DNA of 64,000 nt from a virus. Under the pieces are notes generated by a model. It was not told the origin of the DNA, searched no databases, and saw only the letters and a program-made list of their open reading frames with translations. Below are positions 29,201 to 36,194 of this stretch, one piece after another (positions within the stretch are counted from its first letter, which is position 1; every line of letters begins with the position of its first letter). The position numbers and the translations under genes are program-made. The stretch covers positions 20,789-84,788 of IMG/VR virus record IMGVR_UViG_3300045747_000583; one strand, 5' to 3'.

Positions 29201-30198
29201 ACCGCCTTCTTCCTCGGGGTCGGGTTCGTGCCGCGCTTCGTCAGGGCCATGGTGACGGCACCGCGGCGAGCGGCGAGCTTTGCGGAGCTGGAGCGGTACT
29301 GCGCCATCAGCTCGTCGTGCGGGAGATCGGACCGGTTGGTGACGTCCATCTCGTCGTAGTACTCGGCATCGGCCCGGCTCATCCGGAGGACGGCCCACAG
29401 CGCGATCACCTCGCCGGTGTTGATCGACTCGCCGCGAGCGATCTTCCGAGCTCCGGAGCCGATCCTGTCGGCGAGCTCCTCGAGGGTCGGAGCGCGGTCC
29501 TTGCCCTTCTTCTCATCGTAAACCGCGGAGAGGTTGTTGAGCCCTTGAGCGCGCAGGCCGTTGAACGCGTCCTCGAGGGTGCGACCGGTCTCCGGGTCGA
29601 CCACGACCTGCTCGGTCGTCCACCCGACCCGGCCCGACTTGATCGTGTCCTCGATCTCGTACGGAGTCATCGGCCGACCGTCGTCGCCCAGCGGCGGCCA
29701 CTCCGAGCTGGTCGGCCCCGAGCTCGAGGGGATCTCGGCCTTGACCGAGGCGGTCTGGACCTGGTCGTAGTCGAAAGTCGCGTCGGTACCTCCGGCGGCC
29801 TCGGACCGAAGCACGACCTTCCCGTCGCTGAACCCGACGACGCGGCCGGACGCTACCTCCCGTGCCCCGTCGAAGACCTGCGCGAACGCGCCGACCTCGA
29901 TGAACCTCCCGTCCCGCCCGCGCGGGTGGGCGTCGGCGTCCCAGACGCGCCCGAGGGCGCCCGCGACGTCGGGTGCGATGCTTGCGTGCTCAGCCATGCG
30001 GCCGATTGTACTCGCAGTCAAGCCCATTTCACGACCGCGTCGCACGATGTGCGTGGCCGAGCCGAAGAGGTCCGGCGTACGTCCGGCTGCGAGCAGCGCC
30101 GCGATCACGTCGTCGACGTCCTCGATCGGGAGCCGACCGTCCGGCGTGGCGACGCCAGCGCGGGCCGCCTCGGCAACCCGGGACGGGGTCCAGATCAC
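23293..30198 (-). CDS. Giant mosaic protein with beta-propeller-like and C-terminal zinc metallopeptidase domains, 2301 aa
   Basis: True start is GTG 30196-30198 (VIWTPSRVAEAARAGV), overlapping the portal stop as GTGA with GAGGAGG upstream; the longer frame is spurious. Around residue 90 is an HPRGRDGRFI tag shared with the 2281-aa protein. A zinc-type HVHKSRECSTC/CTTC segment lies midway. Residues 1228-1250 are a hydrophobic helix. About 1300-1480 resemble DUF4185-like propeller domains (WGAADVSLSIDLPGDRSVWL, then YGDTF). The C-terminus has VIHEEHHAVE (HExxH at 2139-2143), a zincin metallopeptidase motif, with Glu of TMTSEAVLG a possible third ligand. The layout suggests a packaged, injected or processed effector; polyvalent-type protein. 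Confidence 0.8.
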   Translation of the reverse strand: MIWTPSRVAEAARAGVATPDGRLPIEDVDDVIAALLAAGRTPDLFGSATHIVRRGREMGLTASTIGRMAEHASIAPDVAGALGRVWDADAHPRGRDGRFIEVGAFAQVFDGAREVASGRVVGFSDGKVVLRSEAAGGTDATFDYDQVQTASVKAEIPSSSGPTSSEWPPLGDDGRPMTPYEIEDTIKSGRVGWTTEQVVVDPETGRTLEDAFNGLRAQGLNNLSAVYDEKKGKDRAPTLEELADRIGSGARKIARGESINTGEVIALWAVLRMSRADAEYYDEMDVTNRSDLPHDELMAQYRSSSAKLAARRGAVTMALTKRGTNPTPRKKAVIPPTPKPDPAPNVPEPGADRASAAAAVAEAEATWQASPKGDREKMKKRDTRNAAVQRYMAVTGMTDMSDARDAALKEARGGSEPVEAADPAELPPPVVEKPIGVGLTPPSQARQDSDGRWSVPIEGVDGSNGEAVWVRPDTGAVAQYASTFDVYVGDRQTRAVVHTYYSRRGGLRYAVSAGDDEDLRVALIGAQDTIDTNSLTDAVRRAVAAGYQLDREEQLRALQRKAALLRGDVAPEKADEGLPRPIAPNPGPVAPETFAVVLESGSGDGKAYGVYAPDGTKLGRVKSYEGYIDKKSPGSGRIVSSRKDATLWSWAPEPGVLPGTQRERFGFRSRADAIRDALSATDHRGAAYVDQKTPPGPVAVDPEPAPVPPPPLEVSDPVDTPPPVRPALTEDWLHPDVAAIQDLSPKQIDVNTEQTWVEQYEVATEVARLQDQIRRATPGGTEKAGEKPKWREDDRLYAMPFADVLAAYEPKQEYNYTTQEYGTVDLRTRYDALQERRRVAVAAEEVYRGEFHRRGRWTRAFLVTSSGGGHVHKSRECSTCRPGQYRPDGTWSGGTEFIWLPEYADEKEDRIVGDAGERACTTCYPTAPVSALNRKTRIFSPDERKAAEDRELRAQAKLEREAQAKANAPTATGEPLVINDGGIRETFRTERAALNWWSGAADYIGWSYKPDSQKRASWEAMEIVVAAIAEKRGVDPDEVRAGMVASHRKKTKKNRVDDPFAGWINDDGSYTATPFDPKEGLSLGELDALSPGTIVERPGRQFYTKLEDGRWRPSAGGSAGSVSAESIDEGYHVRGGGRERRDAPSGPAPSGPAPSVDESDRWEGSSWAPRHYASSPASEIRVGDHVLPYDADEVHEVLEVVPTAEEILAKTRSLDTRQVHSHNWMRTSLIRKLVASGAAALALSGVGISMLDGDDADADSPDAIAPPLPQTSISAQETPHVSVPAKARVAAPTSAAGFAAMWSKVPTAEWGAADVSLSIDLPGDRSVWLYGDTFSGNNGMVHSSAITQDGGTLHVSDGGRQLLPNDDANHIYWIEAAEVVDANHILVTAAPMEVGAEGPWDFKRTSEKSRTAMVTVDVDGDLHFARWVGHVDAPPKFADFEAVGEHHFTYESRAHPEVKLSSGKTLYTTNQNWDDDVSNHQNPDGSLRFEDYRPIFSEGEAGGRSGPADAISPEQMGLTADPVTGFLPVLSPEAVERAHARVARAREKLPDDPSEIGLTTGDRDPEQDAMVGRYEREATAHLAEAKAWEDWVDAVRAEYERRAAEPGGFVNDWDHPSSEDVPPPKSTVRVLGKRTTDGFQYVMRVGSYETFGVPGKSNLRDETLENWDPVKRARRLRKNAADSTEKAANARALADGSWTPETDAGYVKKKNLAEFYERRRNALAVWYEAIQHAGMKDPEDITLVEPPASVLDPANEFDPAFLSRVRNYASPYYWSHTNTDDYYLSVSMSRQAEEAADFRYRARDALEGNRLMLKKRLERGQNSIQQVDYMPDGGPGETTVAQLEAVVAMGQALEDEVDAQLAAEGLDAAKIFPDATEVKKYRQLLADFDDAKWQAFDEAAADVLKSRGVTNRRDYIMAWLDRTDHVYHENYIDSDWERDYDAAVGPELAAWAERLEQTLKSRTGNPLGNERRLYFERRKAIYVELLQRLGVPFGAPEEIDAPYVWDTDRSWVSPSQLKVGTLVSSGGDRNRPTKFKRAVTVTVVRQESDGSWHFEYSDGTSADRLPSYAWHEAPVTLESTDRVQARGIKEGLRQMPTAMVETAWGDGHKVTVRAARRGSRGTAELSLPSDHEAVSTVIHEEHHAVENNAAWVKRLEWAAMTDSCYRGKPGERKVKKGTAKELFKYRKTKLATILPGDGYSKYEIAFRDEFYSPYVGKVYAPGSWADDKIGSHTASYELLTMTSEAVLGDRSDVSPVSEQATRDRAKWMRAWYLGIVLLAQEHSAVRRGLKPGTPGAKLKAV

Positions 30199-31778
30199 GC
30201 CGGGACCTCCTCCTGCATCGGCACGGCCGAGAGGCCCGGGGGCGCTGCCTCGATCGCGACCGGAGCCGGAGCGGATGTGGCGGCGAGCTGCTCCTGCAGC
30301 CCGGGCGGGAACGGACTGGCCGACTGGTTCGAGGTCTGCGCCTTCTTGAGCACCTCGGGCATGAGGAACATCAGCAGCGCCTGCGAGATCTCCTCCGGGA
30401 TGATCGCCTTCTCGACTGCCATCCGCCAGGTGATCTCCTCCTCGGTCGGCGCGTCGTTGTCGCCGAACCCGTGCGCCGCGCGCCAGGCCTCGCCGGAGAG
30501 GATGTACTTCTCGTACCCGCTGTCGGCGTCGTTGCTGCGGTTCGGCCGGACGACGACCTCGGACGGGTCGTACCACACGACGATCCGGTTGACATCCTCG
30601 GTCTCGTAGCCCGCGGCGCGCAGCAGCGGCCGGAGGTAGATGTCCGTGATCGCGTCGCAGAACATCAGCGCCAGCGGCTCGATGTGCGCCTTGTACAGGC
30701 CCTCGTCGATCTGGATCGCGTTGCTGTATTTGACGTTGGCCAGACCGGTCACGATGTCCTTCGGCACGTCGATCCCCTGCAGGATCCGCTCGAGCACGCG
30801 CTCAGCCCGGTTGACCAGCGCCTCGTCGCTGTCGCGGCTCAGCTGGATGTACGCGATCTTCTCACCCTGCTCGGCCGGACCGCGAACCAGCAGCGGGACA
30901 ACGCTCGCGGCGCTGCCCTCGTCGCTGATCGGCTGGGTCATCGCGGCGACGAGCTCGACCTCGAACGGATCCTCGCCCTCGGTCTCCTCCTCCCCGGGTG
31001 TGCGGGCCGAGATCGAGAGCGAGTCGGGCACGAACAGCAGACCGGCGTTGAGCCGGGAGCGGGTCGTCGCCCGGATCATCCGGCTCAGCAGCAGCAGCTC
31101 CTCGCAGTCCCCGCGGAGCGCCTTCATCGAGCTGTCCGGGTCGGCGCTGAACCGCGGGTGCGCCCGCCAGATCCGGCCGATCGGGGTGTCCTTCGGGATG
31201 ACCTTCTCCCGGGCGGTGCTGGTCGAGACCGAGGCCTTGAGCACGATCCGCCCGGCGCTGTTGACCCGCAGCTCGTCGACGGACTTCACACTCCACCGGT
31301 TCTCGATGCACACGAGGTAGCACTCGCCCGGGACGCTCATGTTCAGGCCGTAGGAGCGCAGCATCGCCGGGATCCCGTCGCCCTGACTCAGCTGCTCCAT
31401 GAAGCGCTGGGCGTCCTTCGCCAGCCTGGGGTCGATCGGAGTCAGGCCCTGCAGCGGGCCGTCGTCGGCGTACTGCCCCTCGCCTTTGACGCCCGCGGCA
31501 TCCGTGACGTTCGTCGGCGGGGCGTCAGAGTTGAGCACGGCGGAGGCGACGAGACGCACCCGGCTCAGCACGTTCGCGACCAGACCAAACCCGAACTTGA
31601 CCTCGCCGATCGCGTCGTAGTACGCCCAGGCCTCGGCCTGCCACTCGGCGTTCGGGCCGCTCAGACGCTCGCGCATCTGCTCGGCCTCGCCCTTCTTCGA
31701 GAGCGAGACCTTCGCAGCCGACGCAGTCAGCGTGCGGGTCTGGTTGTACGGAGCGGCCCTAGGCCTTCCGAACACCAC
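30195..31778 (-). CDS. Portal protein, 527 aa
   Basis: Starts GTG 31776-31778 with GAGGCGG upstream, inside the end of the DUF1360 gene. The sequence has portal features: an N-terminal helix with YYDAIGEVKFGFGLVANVLS, a wing with SVPGECYLVCIENRWSVKS, the long stem/crown helix region LVNRAERVLERILQGIDVPK, IVTGLANVKYSNAIQIDEGL, and a Pro-rich tail. The portal forms the dodecameric ring for DNA entry and exit. It is separated from the terminase by MuF and small membrane genes and followed directly by the giant protein gene, whose start overlaps its stop. Confidence 0.88.
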   Translation of the reverse strand: MVFGRPRAAPYNQTRTLTASAAKVSLSKKGEAEQMRERLSGPNAEWQAEAWAYYDAIGEVKFGFGLVANVLSRVRLVASAVLNSDAPPTNVTDAAGVKGEGQYADDGPLQGLTPIDPRLAKDAQRFMEQLSQGDGIPAMLRSYGLNMSVPGECYLVCIENRWSVKSVDELRVNSAGRIVLKASVSTSTAREKVIPKDTPIGRIWRAHPRFSADPDSSMKALRGDCEELLLLSRMIRATTRSRLNAGLLFVPDSLSISARTPGEEETEGEDPFEVELVAAMTQPISDEGSAASVVPLLVRGPAEQGEKIAYIQLSRDSDEALVNRAERVLERILQGIDVPKDIVTGLANVKYSNAIQIDEGLYKAHIEPLALMFCDAITDIYLRPLLRAAGYETEDVNRIVVWYDPSEVVVRPNRSNDADSGYEKYILSGEAWRAAHGFGDNDAPTEEEITWRMAVEKAIIPEEISQALLMFLMPEVLKKAQTSNQSASPFPPGLQEQLAATSAPAPVAIEAAPPGLSAVPMQEEVPA

Positions 31779-32067
31779 GCGTGACCACCGCCTCTGAGAC
31801 GACCGACTGGACGTACGAAGTTGAGTTTACCACGGCGGTCGTTGCCGCGGCCAGAGCCAGAGCGTACCGCAACTTCGGGGGCACCAACCCCGTCGCCACG
31901 GCCAGCCCTGCCCACAGGCTGACGCAGTGCGGACACTCGAACCAGTATGCCAGCGGACTGTCCGGCCACCGCTCGTTGACTGCTTCGCGCGCCGGACGAG
32001 TGATCTCGTCCTGCGTGACCAGCCGAGCGATGCGCCAGACAGCCGCAGCGTCGATCAGGACGCCCAT
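31759..32067 (-). CDS. DUF1360-like small membrane protein, 102 aa
   Basis: Starts ATG 32065-32067. It has an N-terminal helix (AAVWRIARLVTQDEITRPAR), then YWFECPHCVSLWAGLAVATG with a CxxC inside a membrane-proximal segment. A second hydrophobic helix (LRYALALAAATTAVV) follows. This is the DUF1360 layout found in many phages and Bacillus proteins; function unknown. The last 20 bp overlap the portal start, and an extended -10 for the portal lies inside it (31825-31833). Confidence 0.75.
   Translation of the reverse strand: MGVLIDAAAVWRIARLVTQDEITRPAREAVNERWPDSPLAYWFECPHCVSLWAGLAVATGLVPPKLRYALALAAATTAVVNSTSYVQSVVSEAVVTRGVRKA
31825..31833 (-). promoter_or_regulatory. Possible internal extended -10 promoter for the portal gene
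   Basis: Minus-strand CCGTGGTAAACT fits the TGGTAnnnT consensus and would start a transcript about 40 nt before the portal GTG. It lies within coding sequence of the DUF1360 gene, so chance cannot be excluded. Confidence 0.3.
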
Positions 32068-32070
32068 CGG

Positions 32071-32421
32071 TCAGGCGGCCAGCGAGAGACTACCCTGCCC
32101 GGCGGGAACCGGGACCACCTGGGTGCGGTTGAACATGGCCAACGCGATAGCCGAGACGGCGATGATGGCCCCGGTCTGCTCAGAAGTGAGATGAGCTCCG
32201 AATCCGATCGCCAGTGCGATCACGGTGTCGAGCAGGCCCAGGATCAACGATGCCAGGGTCTGGAGGGTGACGTAGGCGACGTAGACCGCAAGAGCCGCGG
32301 CAACGACACCGTTGATCAGACCGATCTGCTCTGGGCTCATCACGGCCCAGAACGCGGTGACTGCGACGAGCGCTGCCTTGATGAACCCGGCGACCAGGGC
32401 CGGTTCCCTACCGAAGATCAC
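32071..32421 (-). CDS. Membrane protein with three or four hydrophobic helices, 116 aa
   Basis: Start placed at GTG 32419-32421 (VIFGREPALVAGFIKAAL) because GAAGGAG lies just upstream; an upstream in-frame ATG has no ribosome site. Hydrophobic helices occur at about 8-28, 33-55 and 57-75, with another near 85-102. The halves look like a weak internal repeat (MSPEQIGLINGVVAAALAVY and LTSEQTGAIIAVSAIALAMF). Common in actinophages between portal and terminase; sometimes called holin-like, but the lysis genes here are elsewhere, so function is uncertain. Confidence 0.65.
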   Translation of the reverse strand: MIFGREPALVAGFIKAALVAVTAFWAVMSPEQIGLINGVVAAALAVYVAYVTLQTLASLILGLLDTVIALAIGFGAHLTSEQTGAIIAVSAIALAMFNRTQVVPVPAGQGSLSLAA

Positions 32422-32497
32422 GATGGGCTCTCCTTCAGTTGGCGGGGCGACGCGGATCGCCGCTCCCATCTTACCGCTGATCGCGGTTGCTTTGGGC

Positions 32498-33049
32498 TCA
32501 TCGCAGTGAGATGAGCACGGTCACGATGCCCAGGATGATGATAACCAGCCCACCGAAGGCCGCCCACATCGCGTAGAGTCGGGCCTGCTGCGCGGCCTGG
32601 CCGCTGTCCTTGCCGGTGTTCTGGTCCATCCGCGAGGCCAAGACGACGTAGCGCTCGTTGTTGACCAGCCGCTCGGCGTCGAAGCGCTCGAGCAGAGACT
32701 GGAAGCGGACCTCGGCCTCGGACCGAGACATGAGGGTGGCGGCCTGGTCCGCGAGCTGGCCGCGGAACTCGTTGACCGACTCGAAGCGCTTCTCACTCGA
32801 CGCCTCCGACTTAGCCACGGCCTCCTTTGCCGACTCCAGGGCGGCCTGCACCGCCTTGTCGGCGGCGATGAACGCGGTCTGCATGGCAGTGGTCTGCGCG
32901 ACGTAGGCAGCGTCGGTGGCCTTGGTCTGCGTCTCGTAGCGCTCGTTGAGCTGGTCGCGCAGGTCGTCGTGCTGTCGCTGCATGAACTGCAGCGCGGTGT
33001 CCACAGTCCACCCACTGGGCTGCTGCTCCGTCTCCCCGCTCATCGTCAT
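32498..33049 (-). CDS. Coiled-coil protein with C-terminal membrane anchor, 183 aa
   Basis: Starts ATG 33049 overlapping the stop of the previous small gene (ATGA). Residues about 15-140 are a long amphipathic helix or coiled coil with many Ala, Gln and Glu (HDDLRDQLNERYETQTKA). Residues 160-181 are a single transmembrane helix (MWAAFGGLVIIILGIVTVL), leaving a very short cytoplasmic or external end. Such tail-anchored coiled coils are frequent in siphoviruses next to head or lysis genes. A spanin-like or injection-related role can be imagined but is not shown. Confidence 0.7.
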   Translation of the reverse strand: MTMSGETEQQPSGWTVDTALQFMQRQHDDLRDQLNERYETQTKATDAAYVAQTTAMQTAFIAADKAVQAALESAKEAVAKSEASSEKRFESVNEFRGQLADQAATLMSRSEAEVRFQSLLERFDAERLVNNERYVVLASRMDQNTGKDSGQAAQQARLYAMWAAFGGLVIIILGIVTVLISLR

Positions 33050-33204
33050 TCACCCTCCCGCCGGTGCTTGTGATCTTCGACCGAGTGCGAACCGCACTCA
33101 TCGTCGTGCTCGTTGCGTCCGGTCGGCCAGTGGTAGGCGGCAAACATCAGGATCGCAGTCTGGACCGCCGCAATCAGGGGCGCGAGGACGTAGGACCAGT
33201 CCAT
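33046..33204 (-). CDS. Single-helix membrane protein with His-rich tail, 52 aa
   Basis: Starts ATG 33202-33204, overlapping the upstream stop (TGATG), and its own stop overlaps the next start (ATGA). One transmembrane helix (YVLAPLIAAVQTAILMFAAY) is followed by a charged tail rich in His, Asp and Glu (NEHDDECGSHSVEDHKH), which may bind metal. No family recognised. Confidence 0.6.
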   Translation of the reverse strand: MDWSYVLAPLIAAVQTAILMFAAYHWPTGRNEHDDECGSHSVEDHKHRREGE

Positions 33205-33596
33205 CAGGCCCCCGCCGAGGCCCTCTGGTCCGCTTTCTCCAGCAGGTAAGACCCGCTGGCGACCACCACCCAGCAGACCGAGAGCCACAGGCCCTCCAGC
33301 GTGATGTTCCCAGGGTTGACCAGCACGATCAGCCAGAACCTCGTCGCCCACACGAAGGAGGCCAGCAGCAGGCCCACCTCGGCCAAGCGCTGCGAGCTGC
33401 GGACCCAGCCAGCGACCAGGACGCCCGCAGTCAGTAGCGCCGATCCAGCCAGCAGGTCGGCCCATGACGAGCTGTTGAGCACCCCGACGTTGGTGACCGC
33501 CGCCCAGGCGATGATGAGCATCGTGATCGTCAGCGCTAGGGCCACGGGCTTGACTGGGCGCCCCCAGACCTTCCAGCGCAGGTTCATCGGCGGCAT
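33204..33596 (-). CDS. Four-helix membrane protein, 130 aa
   Basis: Start set at ATG 33594-33596 (MPPMNLRWKVWGRPVK), coupled to the MuF gene stop by TGATG; the longer frame is out of context. Four hydrophobic helices: about 15-33, 45-62, 72-92 and 102-120. Length and layout are holin-like or DUF-type phage membrane protein; three consecutive membrane-protein genes here may form a complex. Function unknown. Confidence 0.65.
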   Translation of the reverse strand: MPPMNLRWKVWGRPVKPVALALTITMLIIAWAAVTNVGVLNSSSWADLLAGSALLTAGVLVAGWVRSSQRLAEVGLLLASFVWATRFWLIVLVNPGNITLEGLWLSVCWVVVASGSYLLEKADQRASAGA

Positions 33597-34387
33597 CAGA
33601 CTGGCACCGTCCGCTCGGACCGGATCACCGGGCCGACCTCCGGACTGGTCAGCTCGATGACGCTCTCGCCCCGCTGGAACGTGCGCACCGTGGTCGGGAC
33701 CAAGTAAGCCAGCCGACAACGGCAGTTCGCCGTCTCCCCGATCGGTGCGGCCGGGTCGCCGGGGTACAGGATCTCGCTGCCGTCGACGGTCACGAACGGC
33801 TCCCCGAGCGGCCGAGTCTCACCCTCGAGCGCACCGTGCGTGAGCCGGACTCGATCGTCCTTCCGGGTCCGCCAGGTCCCGCCCTCAGCACCGAGGCCCT
33901 CAGCGAGCTGAGAGCGCACCATCTCCCGGGCCCGGGTGGTCCCGGTCTGCGCCAGTCGGGCCGACCCGACCCGGACTCGGCGGTAGATGTCGGCGGTGAG
34001 CTCGTGCTGCGGCTTCGGCTTCACGACGGCGGCGCCCGGGGCGAGCCGCTCCCCGGCGGCCTGATAGGTCCCGGCGAGGCCGTCAGCGATCTGCGTCACC
34101 ATCTCATCGTGCACAGCCGGTACGATCTCGTCGACTACCCGGGCGGCCGGAGCCCCGGTGACTCCTGAGCGAGTCAGGAACCGGAACGCGGTGCGCACCA
34201 GGTAGGCCTTCAGCGCGAGGCCGATCGCGTCCTGTACGAGCCCCGGCCAGGGGGCCGCGGTGAGTGACATCGGTGACGGCGTCGCTGGGTCGGTCGAAGC
34301 GAGCGCCCCCGCCAGCGCTGTGGCGATCAGCCTCTCCGTCTCGGTGGCGTCCTGCTCGTCGACGTCGTCGACGGTCCGGGCGGCCAT
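33596..34387 (-). CDS. MuF-like head morphogenesis protein, 263 aa
   Basis: Start at ATG 34385-34387 (MAARTVDDVDEQDATE), coupled by TGATG to the gene before it. The C-terminal 70 residues show the phage Mu gpF/SPP1 gp7 minor head signature: WRTRKDDRVRLTHGALEGE, then a variable loop, then TANCRCRLAYL (NCRC). The N-terminal part is helical. MuF proteins bind the portal and enter the head in a few copies. Unusually, here MuF lies upstream of the portal gene, separated from it by membrane-protein genes, while the giant proteins lie downstream. Confidence 0.85.
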   Translation of the reverse strand: MAARTVDDVDEQDATETERLIATALAGALASTDPATPSPMSLTAAPWPGLVQDAIGLALKAYLVRTAFRFLTRSGVTGAPAARVVDEIVPAVHDEMVTQIADGLAGTYQAAGERLAPGAAVVKPKPQHELTADIYRRVRVGSARLAQTGTTRAREMVRSQLAEGLGAEGGTWRTRKDDRVRLTHGALEGETRPLGEPFVTVDGSEILYPGDPAAPIGETANCRCRLAYLVPTTVRTFQRGESVIELTSPEVGPVIRSERTVPV

Positions 34388-34701
34388 CAGATCCCGACCT
34401 GGACGTGCCCGCGGCCCTCGTACGGGTCGAACCGACGCAGCCTCGAGCCGCAACCGCACCGGCCGGACCGGGTCACGACCACGATCCCCTCGACGACCTG
34501 CACGGCGAACCCGGAGGTGTGCGCCCCCTCGTAGCTGACGATCACCGAGTGGTAGACGCGCTCCGGACCGGCGACCGAATCTTTCCAGATCGAGAGCTCG
34601 CCGTCGCCGAGGATGACCCGGGCGGGCTCGAAGATGAGGTCGCCGACCGGGTACCGGGCCTTGGCCGGGAACATGTCGAAGACGACCTGGACAGCGCTCA
34701 C
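34387..34701 (-). CDS. Hypothetical protein between terminase and MuF, 104 aa
   Basis: Starts GTG 34699-34701, with TAGAAT only 7 nt upstream, so its mRNA is predicted leaderless. Beta-rich small protein (ARVILGDGELSIWKDSVAGP) ending in a Cys-containing SGRCGCGSRLRRFDPYEG segment. Genes like this commonly sit between TerL and the head genes of actinophages; no function known. Confidence 0.65.
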   Translation of the reverse strand: MSAVQVVFDMFPAKARYPVGDLIFEPARVILGDGELSIWKDSVAGPERVYHSVIVSYEGAHTSGFAVQVVEGIVVVTRSGRCGCGSRLRRFDPYEGRGHVQVGI

Positions 34702-34708
34702 GTCGACG

Positions 34709-34717
34709 ATTCTACCA
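34709..34717 (-). promoter_or_regulatory. Leaderless promoter TGGTAGAAT upstream of the head operon
   Basis: Hexamer TAGAAT ends 7 nt before the GTG start at 34701, in the 38 bp gap after TerL. A transcript starting 7 nt from the -10 begins at the start codon itself. May serve the MuF-portal-giant gene operon. Confidence 0.6.
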
Positions 34718-34739
34718 AAGCCGACGTCCGCGCACCAGA

Positions 34740-36194
34740 TTAGCCTGCACGGCGGCCGTTGATCGAGTTGCGCGAGGTCACCGCGGCTGCGCCGGTCGGA
34801 ATCCGGCCGCGAGAGCCGGGGCCGGAGACGCTGGTCGAGCCGACCCCGCTCCGGACCGCGGCCGGTACGATCAGCGCGGTCATCCCGTGCACCATCGCAT
34901 CGAGCCGGTCCGGACTCTTCGCGGTCTCACCCGGGACCCAGGTCGTCATCTGGTCCTCGAGGCTGAGGAACCGGCCGACGTGGTGGATCCGGTGCTGGTC
35001 GTAGGCCAGCGTGACCGGCTCGGCGCGCAGCGCCTTGCCCTGCTTGGCGTGCACCAGCTTGACCGCGACCCCGGGGTCTAGGCTGTGGATGACCTCGCGC
35101 ACCAGCGCCCCGCCCTGGTTCGCCTCCGCCACGATCGGGCAGCTGTACGTTCGCGCAGCCTCGACCGCCGCGGCGGCCCAGACGCTCGGCGGTCCGAGCA
35201 CGGACCGGTCCGCGAGCACGAACGCCTGGCGCTCGATCGGCCGGATCTCGGAGGTCGCACCGCACACGACGATCCCGCACTCATCGCCAGGCTCGTCCGC
35301 GACCGAAGGGTCGACGCCGACGACGCGCAGCGGCGGGAGTTGGAACCCGTGCGACTCGACCCGGTCGGCGTCAATCTCCTCGAGCTTCCAGAGCGCACCC
35401 TGGACGTCGGCGAGCATCTGCGCGTACAGCTCCTGCGCACCGAGCCGGGTGCCCTCGTACCGGCGCAGGATGACGTCGAGGTAGACCTGCGCGAGGTGCG
35501 GGTTGTCGAACGTCGAAGCGGTGTGCAGCTCGACCTCGTTGGTCTCTTCCTCAGCCAGCGCGTATAGTTCACGCATAACCGGCGTGCGCTTCGGTGTGGT
35601 CGTGACGAACAGCTGCGGGTGGCTCCCGAGCCGGGTCGCGATCTGCGCGTTGTCCCAGGCGGTCAACCCGGAGTCGTCCGGCTTGTGGTCCCAGGCCGCA
35701 AGCTCGTCCGCCCAGGTGTAGTGGAACTGCGGACCTCGGAGCTGACTCGGCTCCTCAGCGCTGAAGCACAGCGCCTCGGAGCCGTTGGCGAACTCGACCT
35801 TTCGTAGGCTCGGGATGTAGCGCGGTCGCTGGCTCGGCGGGTAGACTGCGAGCAGCCCGGACTCGCCTTGGACCATGACGTCACGCACGTCGGCGACCGT
35901 GCGCCCGACCAACGCCAGCCGCACGGGTGAGTCGTGCGGCCCGGTCTTGTCCCGGATCCACTCGGCGCCGGAGCGCGTCTTACCTGATCCGCGGCCAGCG
36001 CTGAACAGGATGATCCGAGCCAGCGACCGGACCGCGGCGAGCTGGCTGGGCCGCCCCATGTAGTCCCAGTCGTGCAGTAGCGCGTCGAGCTCGAGCTCTA
36101 CCAGGATCAGCGAGCGCTCCTCCTCCGAGAGGATAGCGACGCGAGACTCGAGGCTGAGGTCGAGCGGTGGCGCCTCAGGCAGCAGGGTCGTCAT
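34740..36194 (-). CDS. terL: Terminase large subunit, 484 aa
   Basis: Start chosen at ATG 36192-36194 (MTTLLPEAPPLDLSLESR); it overlaps the TerS end by 20 bp. N-terminal ATPase: Walker A FSAGRGSGKT at 64-73, Walker B with TWADELAAWD near 165-174, and a TTTPKRTP coupling motif. C-terminal RNaseH-like nuclease: VVGVDPSVADEPGDE (first Asp) and a late DRLDAMVHGM acid pair. It cuts and pumps DNA into the prohead through the portal. The normal length is 450-550 residues. The tail is Ser/Gly/Arg-rich. Confidence 0.93.
   Translation of the reverse strand: MTTLLPEAPPLDLSLESRVAILSEEERSLILVELELDALLHDWDYMGRPSQLAAVRSLARIILFSAGRGSGKTRSGAEWIRDKTGPHDSPVRLALVGRTVADVRDVMVQGESGLLAVYPPSQRPRYIPSLRKVEFANGSEALCFSAEEPSQLRGPQFHYTWADELAAWDHKPDDSGLTAWDNAQIATRLGSHPQLFVTTTPKRTPVMRELYALAEEETNEVELHTASTFDNPHLAQVYLDVILRRYEGTRLGAQELYAQMLADVQGALWKLEEIDADRVESHGFQLPPLRVVGVDPSVADEPGDECGIVVCGATSEIRPIERQAFVLADRSVLGPPSVWAAAAVEAARTYSCPIVAEANQGGALVREVIHSLDPGVAVKLVHAKQGKALRAEPVTLAYDQHRIHHVGRFLSLEDQMTTWVPGETAKSPDRLDAMVHGMTALIVPAAVRSGVGSTSVSGPGSRGRIPTGAAAVTSRNSINGRRAG

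Noticed and set aside
29985-30030. TACAAT box with GGCCGCATGGC context like the terS promoter
   Set aside because: Lies deep in the 2301-aa coding sequence with no gene start needed there; similarity to 36975 is probably chance.
23293-30576. Extended form of the giant protein starting upstream of 30198
   Set aside because: The first 126 codons lie inside the portal gene in another frame; GTG 30198 with a GAGGAGG site and GTGA overlap is the natural start.
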